Assembly: GCF_016862515.1 (NCBI RefSeq)
Contig: NZ_BONC01000043.1
Span: 1 to 64,000, forward strand
Length of the DNA stretch: 64,000 bases
From: Asanoa iriomotensis
Lineage (GTDB): Bacteria > Actinomycetota > Actinomycetes > Mycobacteriales > Micromonosporaceae
Reading direction: 5' to 3'
In this document: positions 17,113-25,934 of the stretch, in pieces
Layout: each line of letters opens with the position of its first letter
Position numbering within the stretch: the first letter of the stretch is position 1
Notes under the pieces: generated by a model
What the model was told of the DNA's origin: nothing
The model's database searches: none
The model's input: the letters and a program-made list of their open reading frames with translations, nothing else
Program-made: the position numbers and the translations under genes

Positions 17113-17741
17113 TCCACTTTGGTCGCTTGGCTGCCGGCCGCGGTCGGCGCGTTGTAGGCGACCAGTCGGTGGACGCCGGTCGGGCCGGCGTGGTCGATGA
17201 CCGTCAGGGAGCAGTTCGAGACCGACGCGAAGGCGTGCTCGCCCGGCGGCGGCACGCGCAACGCGGCCGCGGTGGCGACCCGGATCGGCCCGCCGTGGGT
17301 GAAGACGACGACCGTCGCGCCGACCGCCTCGGACAGCGCCGCCCAGACCCGTTCGCGCAACTGCCCGAACGTCTCGCCGCCGCCGCGCGGGATGTCGACG
17401 CCGCGGTTGAACGCCGCGATCTCGTCGGGATGGGCGGCGGCGACCTCGGCACGGGTGCGGCCACCCCACGTGCCCACGTCGATCTCGCGCAGGCGGGCAT
17501 CCGTGCGCGCCGAGCCGCCGATCCTGCGCAGGTAGGCGGCGGCGGTGTCCACGGCCCGCGGCAGGTCGCTGGAGAGCACCAGGTCGGCGGCGCCGTACCT
17601 GTCGATCAGCACCTCGGCCGCCATCTCGGCCTGGGCCCGGCCGACCTCGGTCAGCCCGGAATCCTCCTGCCCCTGGTAGCGCTCTTCCACATTCCAGTGC
17701 GACTCGCCGTGCCGGACCAGCACGAGGCGTACCCGGGTCAT
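17109..17741 (-). CDS. Histidine phosphatase family protein (phosphoglycerate mutase-like)
   Basis: This 210-residue protein starts MTRVRLVLVRHGES, with the phospho-accepting His11 in the RHG motif. Other family features are SSDLPRAVDTAAAY, the acid residue in REIDVGTWGG and the second His in THGGPIR. Members range from phosphoglycerate mutases to broad phosphatases; residues here suit a phosphatase. It lies upstream of the kinase-fold gene on the same strand with a 4-bp overlap, so the two are co-expressed. Confidence 0.9.
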   Translation of the reverse strand: MTRVRLVLVRHGESHWNVEERYQGQEDSGLTEVGRAQAEMAAEVLIDRYGAADLVLSSDLPRAVDTAAAYLRRIGGSARTDARLREIDVGTWGGRTRAEVAAAHPDEIAAFNRGVDIPRGGGETFGQLRERVWAALSEAVGATVVVFTHGGPIRVATAAALRVPPPGEHAFASVSNCSLTVIDHAGPTGVHRLVAYNAPTAAGSQATKVE

Positions 17742-17969
17742 GGCGTTGATCTTAGGGCCTGCCCGGGATGCCCGGATAAGCCGCCGATTCCGGAAAGTCG
17801 GACCCGCCTCCTTAACGCCCGCTAAGCTGATATTTGGCAGGGGTGGCCTCAGCGCGCCTATCGCGCGGCCACGTGCCCGGCGCGACCTTTCGCGGGGCCG
17901 ATCCTCGTTCTTCCGCCTCGCTCCAGGAGGGCGTTCCGAGCCCGGACAGCCGGATAAGGAGTCAGAGTC

Positions 17970-18956
17970 GTGAAGAAACTGATCAACGCGCCCGACGACG
18001 TGCTCACCGATGCGCTCATCGGGTTCGGGGCCGCGTACCCGGAGCTCACCGTCAACCTCGAGGACCGGTACATCACCCGCGGACCGACGGCGGGCAAAGT
18101 GGGCCTCGTCTCCGGCGGCGGCTCCGGCCACGAACCGCTGCACGGCGGTTTCGTCGGCTACGGCATGCTCGACGCCGCCTGCCCGGGTGAGGTGTTCACC
18201 TCGCCGGTGCCCGACCAGCTCCTGGCCGCCACGAAGGCGGTCAACGGCGGCGCCGGCGTGCTGCACATCGTGAAGAACTACACGGGCGACGTGCTCAACT
18301 TCCAGATGGCCGCCGAGCTGGCCGGCGACGACGGTCTCCAGGTCGAGTCGGTGCTGGTCAACGACGACGTCGCGGTGGAGAACAGCACCTACACCGCGGG
18401 CCGGCGCGGCACCGGCGGCACGGTGTTCGTCGAGAAGATCGTGGGTGCGGCCGCCGAGCGCGGTGCCGACCTGGCCACCTGCGCGGCGATCGGGCGCGAG
18501 GTCAACGACCGGTCCCGTTCGTTCGGCGTGGCACTGACGGCCAACGTCATCCCGGCCACCGGCAGTCCGGGCTTCGAGCTGGGCGACAACGAGATCGAGA
18601 TCGGCGTGGGCATCCACGGCGAGCCGGGCCGGGCCCGGGGTCCGATGTCCACCGCCCGGGAGGTCGCCGCCATCGCGCTGGAGGCGATCCACGCCGACAT
18701 GCCGCTCGACGACGAAGTGATGGTGATGGTCAACGGCCTGGGCGGCACTCCGCTGATCGAGCTGTACGTGGTCTACGCCGCGGTCGCCGACTGGCTGAAG
18801 GCGCACGGCGGCATCATCACCCGCAACCTGGTCGGCGACTACATCACCAGCCTGGAGATGGCCGGCTGCTCGATCACGGTGTGCCGGATGACGCCCGACC
18901 TCACCGACCTGTGGGACGCACCGGTGCAGACGCCGGCGCTGCGCTGGGGCCGTTGA
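17970..18956 (+). CDS. dhaK: Dihydroxyacetone kinase subunit DhaK
   Basis: This 328-residue protein binds dihydroxyacetone covalently as a hemiaminal through a histidine, here His216 in GVGIHGEPG. The N-terminal [12 protein letters not shown] (about 49-60) is the substrate pocket. The start is GTG 17970 with an AAGGAG ribosome site, and length is standard. It is the first gene of a five-gene operon with stop-start overlaps (dhaK-dhaL-ptsI-dhaM-ptsH). The 228 bp before it carry no gene and probably hold the promoter. The operon uses phosphoenolpyruvate instead of ATP. Confidence 0.95.
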   Translation: MKKLINAPDDVLTDALIGFGAAYPELTVNLEDRYITRGPTAGKVGLVSGGGSGHEPLHGGFVGYGMLDAACPGEVFTSPVPDQLLAATKAVNGGAGVLHIVKNYTGDVLNFQMAAELAGDDGLQVESVLVNDDVAVENSTYTAGRRGTGGTVFVEKIVGAAAERGADLATCAAIGREVNDRSRSFGVALTANVIPATGSPGFELGDNEIEIGVGIHGEPGRARGPMSTAREVAAIALEAIHADMPLDDEVMVMVNGLGGTPLIELYVVYAAVADWLKAHGGIITRNLVGDYITSLEMAGCSITVCRMTPDLTDLWDAPVQTPALRWGR

Positions 18957-19591
18957 TGGACACCAGCGCGTTCCGCGCGTGGGTGCACGAGTCGGCCCGG
19001 CTGATCACGGCGGAGGCCGAGGAGCTGACCCGGCTCGACGCGGCGATCGGCGACGGCGACCACGGCATCAACCTGCGCCGCGGATTCCAGGCGGCGGACG
19101 AGATGCTCGACAAGGCCGAGGCCGAGACGCCGGGCGCGGTGCTCCAGACGGTCGGCCGGGCGCTGATCAGCAAGACCGGCGGCGCGTCCGGCCCGCTCTA
19201 CGGCACCGCGTTCCGCCAGGCCGGCAAGTCCCTGGCCGACGCGACCGAGGTCGACGTGGCGCGGCTGGGTTCGTCGCTGGAGGCGGCGTTCAACGGGATC
19301 CAGCAGCTCGGCGCCGCGCACGAGGGCGACAAGACGATGCTCGACGCGCTCGGTCCGGCGGTCACCGCCTACCAGGTGGCCGCCGAGGGTGGCGCCGACC
19401 TCGTCGGTGCCACCCGGGCGGCCGCGGAGGCCGCCGAGCGCGGCTTGCAGGAGACCGTGCCGATGCTGGCCCGCAAGGGGCGGGCCAGCTACCTCGGCGA
19501 GCGCACCATCGGTCACCAGGACCCGGGCGCGGCATCCACGGTGCTGATCCTGCGGGCCCTGGCCACGGTGGCCGCCGGCGAGGCGACGTGA
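18956..19591 (+). CDS. dhaL: Dihydroxyacetone kinase ADP-binding subunit DhaL
   Basis: This 211-residue protein has the Mg-ADP site residues in RLDAAIGDGDHG (Asp28, Asp33, Asp35). The C-terminal half has SKTGGASGPLYG and GHQDPGAAST, as in DhaL. In PTS-linked systems DhaL keeps ADP bound, receives phosphate from DhaM and transfers it to dihydroxyacetone held by DhaK, giving dihydroxyacetone phosphate for glycolysis. The start ATG overlaps the dhaK stop (TGATG). Confidence 0.95.
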   Translation: MDTSAFRAWVHESARLITAEAEELTRLDAAIGDGDHGINLRRGFQAADEMLDKAEAETPGAVLQTVGRALISKTGGASGPLYGTAFRQAGKSLADATEVDVARLGSSLEAAFNGIQQLGAAHEGDKTMLDALGPAVTAYQVAAEGGADLVGATRAAAEAAERGLQETVPMLARKGRASYLGERTIGHQDPGAASTVLILRALATVAAGEAT

Positions 19592-21252
19592 CGGCGGTCG
19601 CGCACCGGTGGACCGGGCAAGGGGTCGCGCCGGGCGCCGCCGTCGCCGGTTCGTGGCGCGCGGACCGACCGGTCCCCGCGCTCACCGTCCACATCGGTCC
19701 CGACGAGGTGGAGGCGGCGTTCGCCGCGGTCGCCGCCGACCTCGACCGGGTGGCGGAGCAGGTGCGCGCGCAGGGCCGCACGGCGGCCGCCGACATCGTC
19801 GCGGTCGGCGCGCTGATCGCCGCCGACCCGGACCTGGTGGACTCGGCCAAACAGGCGGCCGGGACCGCGCAGCCGTTGCCGGCGGTACGCGACGCCGTCG
19901 AGGGCTACGCCACCGTGCTGGACTCCCTGGACGACGAAGCGCTGCGGCAGCGGGCGGCCGACGTGCGCCAGGTCGGTCGCCGGGTGGTGGAACGGCTGGC
20001 GTACGGGGGAGTCGGCCGGGACGCGCCCGCCGAACGGTTCGTGCTGGTCGCCGCCGAGCTGGGCCCGGCCGACCTGATCGAGCACCTCGGCGCCGGCCTG
20101 GTCGGCGCGGTCGCCGTGCGCGGCGGCGCCAACTCGCACGCGGCCATCGTCGCCCGCTCGGTCGGGCTGCCGCTGGTCATGGGCGTCGACGCGGAGGTGC
20201 TGGACCTGCCGGACGCGACCGACCTGCTGGTCGACGCCGACGCCGGCGCGGTGGTCGCGGAGCCCTCGGCCGCCGAGGTGGCCAGCACGGAGGCGGCGTC
20301 GGCCCGCGAGGTCGAGCGCCGCGACCGGCTCGCCGCCGAGCGCGGCCTGCCGCACGTGACCGCCGACGACCAGCCGTTCGGCCTGTACGCCAACGTATCG
20401 TCCGATGTGGAGGTGCGGCTGGCACTGGACAGCGGTGCGATCGGCAGCGGCCTGGTCCGCACCGAGCTGCAGTTCCTCGAGGCCGACCGCTGGCCCACCG
20501 AGGCCGACCACCGGCGCGCGCTGGCACCGCTGCTCGCCGAGGCGAGCGGGCGGCCCGTCACGGTGCGGCTGCTCGACTTCGCCAACGACAAGATCCCCCC
20601 GTTCCTGTCACCGCCCGCCGGGCTGCCGGTGCTGCTCGCCCACCCCGAGGCGGTGATCGCCCAGGTCCGGGCGATCCTGGACCTCGGTCGCGACGTCGGC
20701 CTGCGGATCATGGTGCCGATGGTGTCGGACCCGTCGGAGATGGCACCCGTGCGGGCCGCGGTCGAGGCGTCCGCCGCGAACCTCGGCACGCCGGTGCCGC
20801 CGGTCGGCGCCATGGTCGAGACGGTGTCCGCCGTGCGCCAGATCGACGCCCTCTGCCAGGTCGCGGACTTCGTCTCGATCGGCAGCAACGACCTGACCTC
20901 CGAGGTGCTCGACCTGGACCGCGTCGACCCGCGGGCCCGCACGGAGCTGGCCGCCCACCCGCGCGTGCTGTCGTTGATCGGCAAGGTGGTCGACGCGGCC
21001 GTGGCAGCGGGACTGCCGCCGCTGACGGTGTGTGGCGACGCCGGCTCGCACCCGACGACGCTGCCGCTGCTGGTCGGTGCCGGCGTGCGGTCGGTCAGCG
21101 TGGCGGTGGCGCGGATCGACGAGACCCGCTGGCGGCTCCGCCGGCTGGACACCGAACAGTGCCGGGCGCTGTTCACCGACGCGCTGCGGCTGGGTGGCGC
21201 CGGCGATGTCGCCGAGTTGGTCGAGGAGCGGATCGAGGTGGTCATGCCATGA
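19588..21252 (+). CDS. ptsI: PTS enzyme I (phosphoenolpyruvate-protein phosphotransferase)
   Basis: This 554-residue enzyme takes phosphate from phosphoenolpyruvate and passes it to HPr. The phospho-His is His184 in GGANSHAAIVARS. The PEP barrel has RTELQFL, DFANDK and VGAMVET, and the catalytic Cys sits in TVCGDAGS. The region RTELQFL differs from the more usual RTEFLF. Length is slightly below the roughly 570 of general EI. The start is GTG overlapping the dhaL stop. Placement inside the dha operon suggests dedication to DhaM, though it could also serve other PTS permeases. Confidence 0.92.
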   Translation: MTAVAHRWTGQGVAPGAAVAGSWRADRPVPALTVHIGPDEVEAAFAAVAADLDRVAEQVRAQGRTAAADIVAVGALIAADPDLVDSAKQAAGTAQPLPAVRDAVEGYATVLDSLDDEALRQRAADVRQVGRRVVERLAYGGVGRDAPAERFVLVAAELGPADLIEHLGAGLVGAVAVRGGANSHAAIVARSVGLPLVMGVDAEVLDLPDATDLLVDADAGAVVAEPSAAEVASTEAASAREVERRDRLAAERGLPHVTADDQPFGLYANVSSDVEVRLALDSGAIGSGLVRTELQFLEADRWPTEADHRRALAPLLAEASGRPVTVRLLDFANDKIPPFLSPPAGLPVLLAHPEAVIAQVRAILDLGRDVGLRIMVPMVSDPSEMAPVRAAVEASAANLGTPVPPVGAMVETVSAVRQIDALCQVADFVSIGSNDLTSEVLDLDRVDPRARTELAAHPRVLSLIGKVVDAAVAAGLPPLTVCGDAGSHPTTLPLLVGAGVRSVSVAVARIDETRWRLRRLDTEQCRALFTDALRLGGAGDVAELVEERIEVVMP

Positions 21253-21650
21253 CTGAAGGCCTTGGACTCGTGGGCATCGTGCTGGTCTCGCACAGCGAGG
21301 CGCTCGCCGAGGGCGCGGCCGACCTGGTCCGGCAGATCGCGGGCGGCGCGACCGTGGTGCCGGCCGGCGGCGCACCCGATGGCGGGCTGGGCACGAGCCC
21401 TGACAAGATCGAGGCCGCGATCGAGGACGCCGACGCGGGCTCGGGCGTGGTGCTGATCCCGGACCTTGGCAGCGCGGTGCTCAGCGCCCGGTCCGTGCTG
21501 GCCGACCTGGCCGGCGAGACCACCGCGCAGCTCGTCGACGCGCCGTTCGTGGAGGGCGCCGTCGCGGCCGCCGTGGCCGCGGGCACGGGCGCCGACCTGC
21601 CCGCGGTGATCGCGGCGGCCGAGGAGGCGCGCGATGCCGCCAAGTTCTGA
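21249..21650 (+). CDS. dhaM: PTS-dependent dihydroxyacetone kinase phosphotransferase subunit DhaM (EIIA-man type)
   Basis: This 133-residue protein has one EIIA-mannose domain with the phospho-His15 in VLVSHSEALAEG. DhaM of some bacteria also carries fused HPr and EI-like domains; here these are separate genes, so this is the single-domain form. It passes phosphate from HPr to ADP on DhaL. ATG 21249 overlaps the ptsI stop (ATGA), and its 3' end overlaps ptsH by 17 bp. Confidence 0.92.
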   Translation: MTEGLGLVGIVLVSHSEALAEGAADLVRQIAGGATVVPAGGAPDGGLGTSPDKIEAAIEDADAGSGVVLIPDLGSAVLSARSVLADLAGETTAQLVDAPFVEGAVAAAVAAGTGADLPAVIAAAEEARDAAKF

Positions 21651-21924
21651 GGACGATGTCGCGGAGCGCGTGGTCGTGCTGCCCAAACCGCTGCACGCCC
21701 GCCCGGCCGGCCAGCTCGCCCAGCTCGCGGGGCGGCACAAGGAGGCCACCATCCAGCTCGTCGCCGGTGAGAAGAAGGCCAACGCCCGGGGCGTGCTGGC
21801 CGTGATGGCGATGGGCGCGGTAACCGGCACCGAGGTCACGGTGACGGTCACGGGCCCCGGCGCGGAAGCGGTCGCGGACGAGGCCGCCGACATCCTCACC
21901 GCGGCCGAAGCCGCCGACGCCTAG
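21634..21924 (+). CDS. ptsH: HPr-like phosphocarrier protein
   Basis: This 96-residue HPr has the phospho-His in PKPLHARPAGQL (His21) and a slightly extended N-terminus. The regulatory Ser46 of Gram-positive HPr is replaced by Gly (NARGVLAVM, Gly53), so HPr kinase control is not expected. It starts inside the end of dhaM (17-bp overlap), which supports translational coupling and a dedicated role in the dha relay. It is the last gene of the operon. The stop overlaps the convergent SDR remnant. Confidence 0.92.
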   Translation: MPPSSEDDVAERVVVLPKPLHARPAGQLAQLAGRHKEATIQLVAGEKKANARGVLAVMAMGAVTGTEVTVTVTGPGAEAVADEAADILTAAEAADA

Positions 21925-22654
21925 TGGGGGAGGGCGGCCGGGTTGACGGCGAGCAGGCCGCCGTCAACGCGGTACTCCGCGCCTGTGACGAACGACGCGC
22001 GGTCGCTGGCGAGGAAGGCGACGACCTCCGCCACCTCGGCGGCGCGGGCGACCCGGCCGAGCGGATGCGTGCGGCCCCAGGTGGCGACCGTCTCCTCCAC
22101 CGTCGAGTCGCCCTTGTGGAGGTCGGCGGCCCCGCGCAGCATGGGCGTGTCGACCGAGCCCGGGCACACGGCGTTGACCCGGATGTTCTCCCCGGCGTGG
22201 TCCAGCGCCATCGAGCGGACCAGCGCGTTGATGCCGGCCTTGCTGACCGCGTACGCGGCGACGCCCTGCTGCGACACGTACGCCTGCACGGACGAGACGG
22301 CGACGATCGCGCCGCCGCCCCGGGCCCGTTGACGTCGAGCACCTCGGCCCAGAGCGCGTCGGAGGTCTCCTCGACCGTGCCGTAGCGCTGGACGCCGGCG
22401 CTGGTGACCACGATGTCGAGGCCGCCGAACCGGTCCACCGACCTGGCGACGAGCCCGTCCACCGCCGCCGGGTCGGTCACGTCGGTGACGGTGCCCCACG
22501 CACCCGTCCGCCCGGCCAGCTCGGCCACGGCGTCGGGTTCCCGTCCGCAGAAGGCCACCGCGGCGCCGCCGGACACCAGACGCTCGACCACGGCCGCGCC
22601 GATGCCCAGCGATCCGCCGGTGACCAGCGCCACCTTGCCGTCGAACTCACCCAT
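21921..22654 (-). pseudogene. Frameshifted short-chain dehydrogenase (SDR) gene
   Basis: From ATG 22654 (GGAGG site 6 bp upstream) the frame reads TGGSLGIG cofactor motif and continues to LDVN. The rest of the enzyme (GGGAIVAVSS, YAVSK catalytic Tyr/Lys, VNAVCPG) lies in another frame ending at 21921. The break is near 22318-22330. Between the Asn of LDVN and the catalytic Ser only about 11 residues remain, against roughly 24-28 in intact SDRs. So this is a deletion of about 45-50 bp that also shifts the frame, not just a single-base slip. Both halves keep strong codon bias, so the damage is recent or an assembly error. Confidence 0.8.
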
Positions 22655-22790
22655 CGAGAACCTCCATCGACCACGTGCGGCGAATTGTGCTCTGCGGCCC
22701 GGACGGCACCCAGGGTGCGGGCCGACCGCGTGTGCCCGGGTACCGTCGACCGACGGCGGTGGGTCGCCGCCTGAGCGAAGGAGAAGCGGC

Positions 22791-23642
22791 ATGCGACTGA
22801 TGCGGATCGGCCCGGCCGGCGCCGAGCGGCCCGTCCTGCTCGACGCGGCGGGTCAGCACTTCGACCTGAGCGGCGTCACCGCCGACATCGACCCGGCGTT
22901 CTTCGCCGGTGACGGCGTCGAGCGGGTGCGCGCGGCGCACGCCGCCGGAACGCTGCCGGCGGTCGACGTCACGGGTCAGCGGATCGGCGCACCGATCGCC
23001 CGGCCGAGCGTGGTGCTCTGCATCGGGATGAACTACGCGGCGCACGCCGCCGAGTCGGGTGCGGCTCCGCCGGAGCAGCCGGTGATGTTCTACAAGGCCC
23101 CCAACACGGTCGTCGGCCCGGACGACGAGGTGCTGATCCCGCGCGCCTCGAAGGAGACCGACTGGGAGGTGGAGCTGGCGGTCGTGATCGGCCGCCGGGC
23201 CCGCTACCTGTCGTCGCCCGCGGAGGCGCTCTCCCACGTCGCGGGCTACGCGATCGCCAACGACGTCTCGGAGCGGGAGTTCCAGCTCCGCCAGAGCGGC
23301 GGCCAGTGGTCCAAGGGCAAGAGCTGCGAGACCTTCAACCCGCTCGGGCCGTGGCTGGTGACCGCCGACGAGATCGCGGACCCGCAGGCGCTGCGCCTGC
23401 GCTCGTGGGTCAACGGCCAGCCGCGCCAGGACTCGACGACGGCCGACATGATCTTCTCGGTGGCGACGCTGATCTACGAGCTGAGCCAGCTGACGGTGCT
23501 GGAGCCGGGCGACCTGCTCAACACCGGCACCCCGGAGGGCGTGGCCCTCTCGGGCCGCTTCCCTTATCTGGCGGCCGGTGACGTGGTCGAGCTCGAGATC
23601 GAGGGCCTGGGCCGGCAGCGCCAACTGGTCGGTCAAGCCTGA
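22791..23642 (+). CDS. Fumarylacetoacetate hydrolase (FAH) family protein
   Basis: This 283-residue protein has the FAH core with metal-binding acids in WEVELAVVIG and IANDVSEREFQ. The motif CIGMNYAAHAAESG begins the catalytic domain (about 75). The family hydrolyses or decarboxylates acylpyruvates and 2-oxo-4-enedioates; many actinomycete relatives act in aromatic or sugar-acid breakdown. AAGGAG precedes ATG 22791. It diverges from the broken SDR gene, a common catabolic pairing, so that pathway may be damaged in this strain (inference). Confidence 0.9.
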   Translation: MRLMRIGPAGAERPVLLDAAGQHFDLSGVTADIDPAFFAGDGVERVRAAHAAGTLPAVDVTGQRIGAPIARPSVVLCIGMNYAAHAAESGAAPPEQPVMFYKAPNTVVGPDDEVLIPRASKETDWEVELAVVIGRRARYLSSPAEALSHVAGYAIANDVSEREFQLRQSGGQWSKGKSCETFNPLGPWLVTADEIADPQALRLRSWVNGQPRQDSTTADMIFSVATLIYELSQLTVLEPGDLLNTGTPEGVALSGRFPYLAAGDVVELEIEGLGRQRQLVGQA

Positions 23643-23648
23643 CGCGCG

Positions 23649-24149
23649 TCAGCCGCCCGCGGGCCGGAAGAGTCCGAGTAGGACCCCGTACCGCGGGTGG
23701 TCGGTGCCCGCGTCCTGGGTCTCGTGCGCGATCGCGTTGAGGGTCTCGGTGATCCGCGCGGCCTGCTCGGGGCTCAGGCGCAGGTACCGCAGGACCAGCA
23801 GGGGTTCCTGCTCGGCGCCCGCGATCTCCTCGGCGATGGCCCGGAACGCCGTCGGCAGGTGCTCGGCGTAGTGCTCGCTGGGCAGGTGGACGGCTTGTGC
23901 CGTCCGCTCGTAGTACTGCTCGACGCCCCCGCGCACCCGCTGGGTTCCCGCCGGTCGGACCAGGTCCGCCGCCAGCAGCACCTTGAGATGGTGGGCGATG
24001 TTGCCCTTGCCCGTCGCCAGGGCGGCCGCGAGTTGGCTGATGGTGGCGGGTTTGTCGCCGAGCGCGAAGAGCATCCGGTGCCGCGTCGGGTGCGACAGCG
24101 CCTTGAAGTGTCGAGTCTCGAGCGTCTGTGCCGGTGGCCCGTTGGTCAT
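23649..24149 (-). CDS. ArsR/winged-helix transcriptional regulator
   Basis: This 166-residue protein has a winged helix-turn-helix at about 12-85 (FKALSHPTRHRMLFAL ... GKGNIAHHLKVLLAADLV), as in ArsR-like regulators, and a C-terminal helical domain with no obvious metal-binding cysteines. I chose ATG 24149 (MTNGPP) over an upstream ATG at 24176, since the longer form would run into the palindrome. It diverges from an S41-type protease gene across a 26-bp palindrome, suggesting it controls both itself and that gene. Confidence 0.85.
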   Translation of the reverse strand: MTNGPPAQTLETRHFKALSHPTRHRMLFALGDKPATISQLAAALATGKGNIAHHLKVLLAADLVRPAGTQRVRGGVEQYYERTAQAVHLPSEHYAEHLPTAFRAIAEEIAGAEQEPLLVLRYLRLSPEQAARITETLNAIAHETQDAGTDHPRYGVLLGLFRPAGG

Positions 24150-24174
24150 CGCATCAGCGAAGCAGGGGCTTGAC

Positions 24175-24200
24175 AAAGGGTCAAGAACTCTTGACTCTTT
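24175..24200. promoter_or_regulatory. Palindromic operator between regulator and S41 protease genes
   Basis: AAAGGGTCAAGAA (24175-24187) and CTCTTGACTCTTT (24188-24200) are inverted copies with 11 of 13 positions paired. A TTGACA box overlaps the left edge (24170-24175). Its position 6-26 bp before both starts fits an operator for the adjacent ArsR-like protein. Confidence 0.65.
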
Positions 24201-24205
24201 CGGTC

Positions 24206-25084
24206 ATGGAGATCGTTGGGCAAGTCGTCGATCTGATGTCGAAGCACTACGTCTTCCCCGAGGTGGCGGACGAGGTGGTCGGGGTGCTCCAATCCGCCTC
24301 CTATCCGGCCGACAGTGTGGCCCTGGCCGACGCCGTCACGCGTGACCTCCAGTCCGTCAACGGCGACAAGCATCTGCGGTTGATCCACCACGCGGAACCG
24401 TTGCCGGCCGGGCACGGCGAGGACGACACCGACCTCGCCACGATGGCCGCCTGGGCCGACAGCACCGGCGGCGGCGTCGCCACCGTCCAGCGTCTCGACG
24501 GCGGCATCGCCCATCTCGACCTCAACCCGGTGCTGTTCCCGACCGTCGTCTCCGGCGACACGATGACGGCGGCGATGACCCTCGTCGCGACGGCCGACGC
24601 CCTGGTCCTCGACCTGCGCCACTGCCTCGGCGGCGAACCCTCGATGGTCACGTTCATCTGCAGCTACCTGTTGGGTGGCGAGCCGGTCGAGCTGAGCGGT
24701 CTCTTCGAACGCACCACCGGGCGCGTGACGCAAACCTGGACCCTGCCGTACGTGCCGGGCCGCCGCTTCGGCCCGGACAAGCCGGTCGCCGTGCTGATCA
24801 GCGGCACCACGTTCTCGGGCGGCGAACAGCTCGCCTACGACCTGCAGCAGACGGGCCGGGCCACCGTGGTCGGTCAACGCAGCCGCGGCGGCGCCCACCC
24901 CCGGCGCGGCTTCCGGATCGACGACCACCTGGAGCTGACCGTTCCGGTCGCCCGCTCGGTCTCCCCGATAACCGGCGGCAACTGGGAAGGCACGGGCGTG
25001 GTGCCCACCGTCGAGACCGCTCCCGACGACACCATGGCCGCGGCACTTCGCCTGCTCCGGGAACGGATCACGGCGGGTCGCTAG
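24206..25084 (+). CDS. S41-family (IRBP/tail-specific) peptidase-like protein
   Basis: This 292-residue protein has an N-terminal helical region (MSKHYVFPEVADEV), then the S41 core with VLDLRHCLGG (about 136-145) and the nucleophile region ISGTTFSGGEQLAYDL (Ser about 203). A downstream SRGGAHP resembles the strand bearing the general base in the family. There is no signal peptide, so the protein is cytoplasmic, similar to the IRBP-like subgroup. ATG 24206 lies 6 bp past the palindrome, so the ribosome site may overlap the operator. Substrates are unknown. Confidence 0.85.
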   Translation: MEIVGQVVDLMSKHYVFPEVADEVVGVLQSASYPADSVALADAVTRDLQSVNGDKHLRLIHHAEPLPAGHGEDDTDLATMAAWADSTGGGVATVQRLDGGIAHLDLNPVLFPTVVSGDTMTAAMTLVATADALVLDLRHCLGGEPSMVTFICSYLLGGEPVELSGLFERTTGRVTQTWTLPYVPGRRFGPDKPVAVLISGTTFSGGEQLAYDLQQTGRATVVGQRSRGGAHPRRGFRIDDHLELTVPVARSVSPITGGNWEGTGVVPTVETAPDDTMAAALRLLRERITAGR

Positions 25085-25920
25085 AAAAGCGTCAACGGCT
25101 CCACGGGTACGGGCTCCGGCAGGGGCCGCAGCGCGGGCACGCGGGCCCGGACCTCGTCGTGGAAGCGGCGGGCGAGGGCCGGGGCGTCGGCGTTGTCCGG
25201 CGTGTGGATGAAGACCGTCGGTGACCGACCCTCGCGCAGCCAACCGGCGGCGAGGTCGACCCACCGCTGCCAGCCGGCGACCGTCTCCGCGGTGGCGTCG
25301 CGGCCGAGGTAGCGGACGATCGGGAACTCGGTCAACAAGCGGGTGCGCAGCGGCATGCGCGGCTTCTTCATCCACGCCTCCCGCTCGGCGGCACTGGTCG
25401 GCAGGCGGTCGAAGAAGGCGGTGGTGTCGAACGGGATCCATTCGGCGCCGCCGAGCGCGCGCTCGAGCTCCGCGGTCGCGCGGGCGTCCGTGAAGAACGC
25501 CGGGTGTCGCACCTCGACCGCGTACCGGTGATCGGTCGGAAGTCGCCGCAGGAAGACCGCGAGGCTGCCGACGTCGGCCGGGGTGAACGAACCCGGGAGT
25601 TGGACCCACAGCGCGTGCGCGCGCGAACCGAGCGGCGAGATCGCGTCCAGGAACGCCCGCAATGGCGCCTCGACGTCGACGAGGCGGCGCTCGTGCGTGA
25701 TCACCTTGGGCAGTTTGACGACGAACCGGAAGTCGGGGTCGGTTTGCCGCGCCCACGACTCCACGGTCTCCCGGGTCGGCGTCGCGTAGAAGGTCGTGTT
25801 GCCCTCGACCGCGTCGCACCAGCCCGCGTAGTGCCGCAACCGGTCCGGGGACTGCGGCGGCAGGAAGCGTCCGTGCCAGGACTTGAGCGTCCACATCGCG
25901 CAACCCACCTGAAGCCGCAT
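25081..25920 (-). CDS. DUF72 family protein
   Basis: This 279-residue TIM-barrel protein belongs to the DUF72 family (formerly YecE), with VGCAMWTLKSWHG at the start, NTTFYATPTRETVESWARQT and VKLPKVITHERRL in the first third, and YAVEVRHPAFF in the middle. Function is unknown, though a role linked to endonuclease IV-like folds has been discussed. ATG 25920 fits the family start. Its stop overlaps that of the convergent S41 gene. Confidence 0.9.
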   Translation of the reverse strand: MRLQVGCAMWTLKSWHGRFLPPQSPDRLRHYAGWCDAVEGNTTFYATPTRETVESWARQTDPDFRFVVKLPKVITHERRLVDVEAPLRAFLDAISPLGSRAHALWVQLPGSFTPADVGSLAVFLRRLPTDHRYAVEVRHPAFFTDARATAELERALGGAEWIPFDTTAFFDRLPTSAAEREAWMKKPRMPLRTRLLTEFPIVRYLGRDATAETVAGWQRWVDLAAGWLREGRSPTVFIHTPDNADAPALARRFHDEVRARVPALRPLPEPVPVEPLTLF

Positions 25921-25934
25921 GGTCCCTACGGTAG

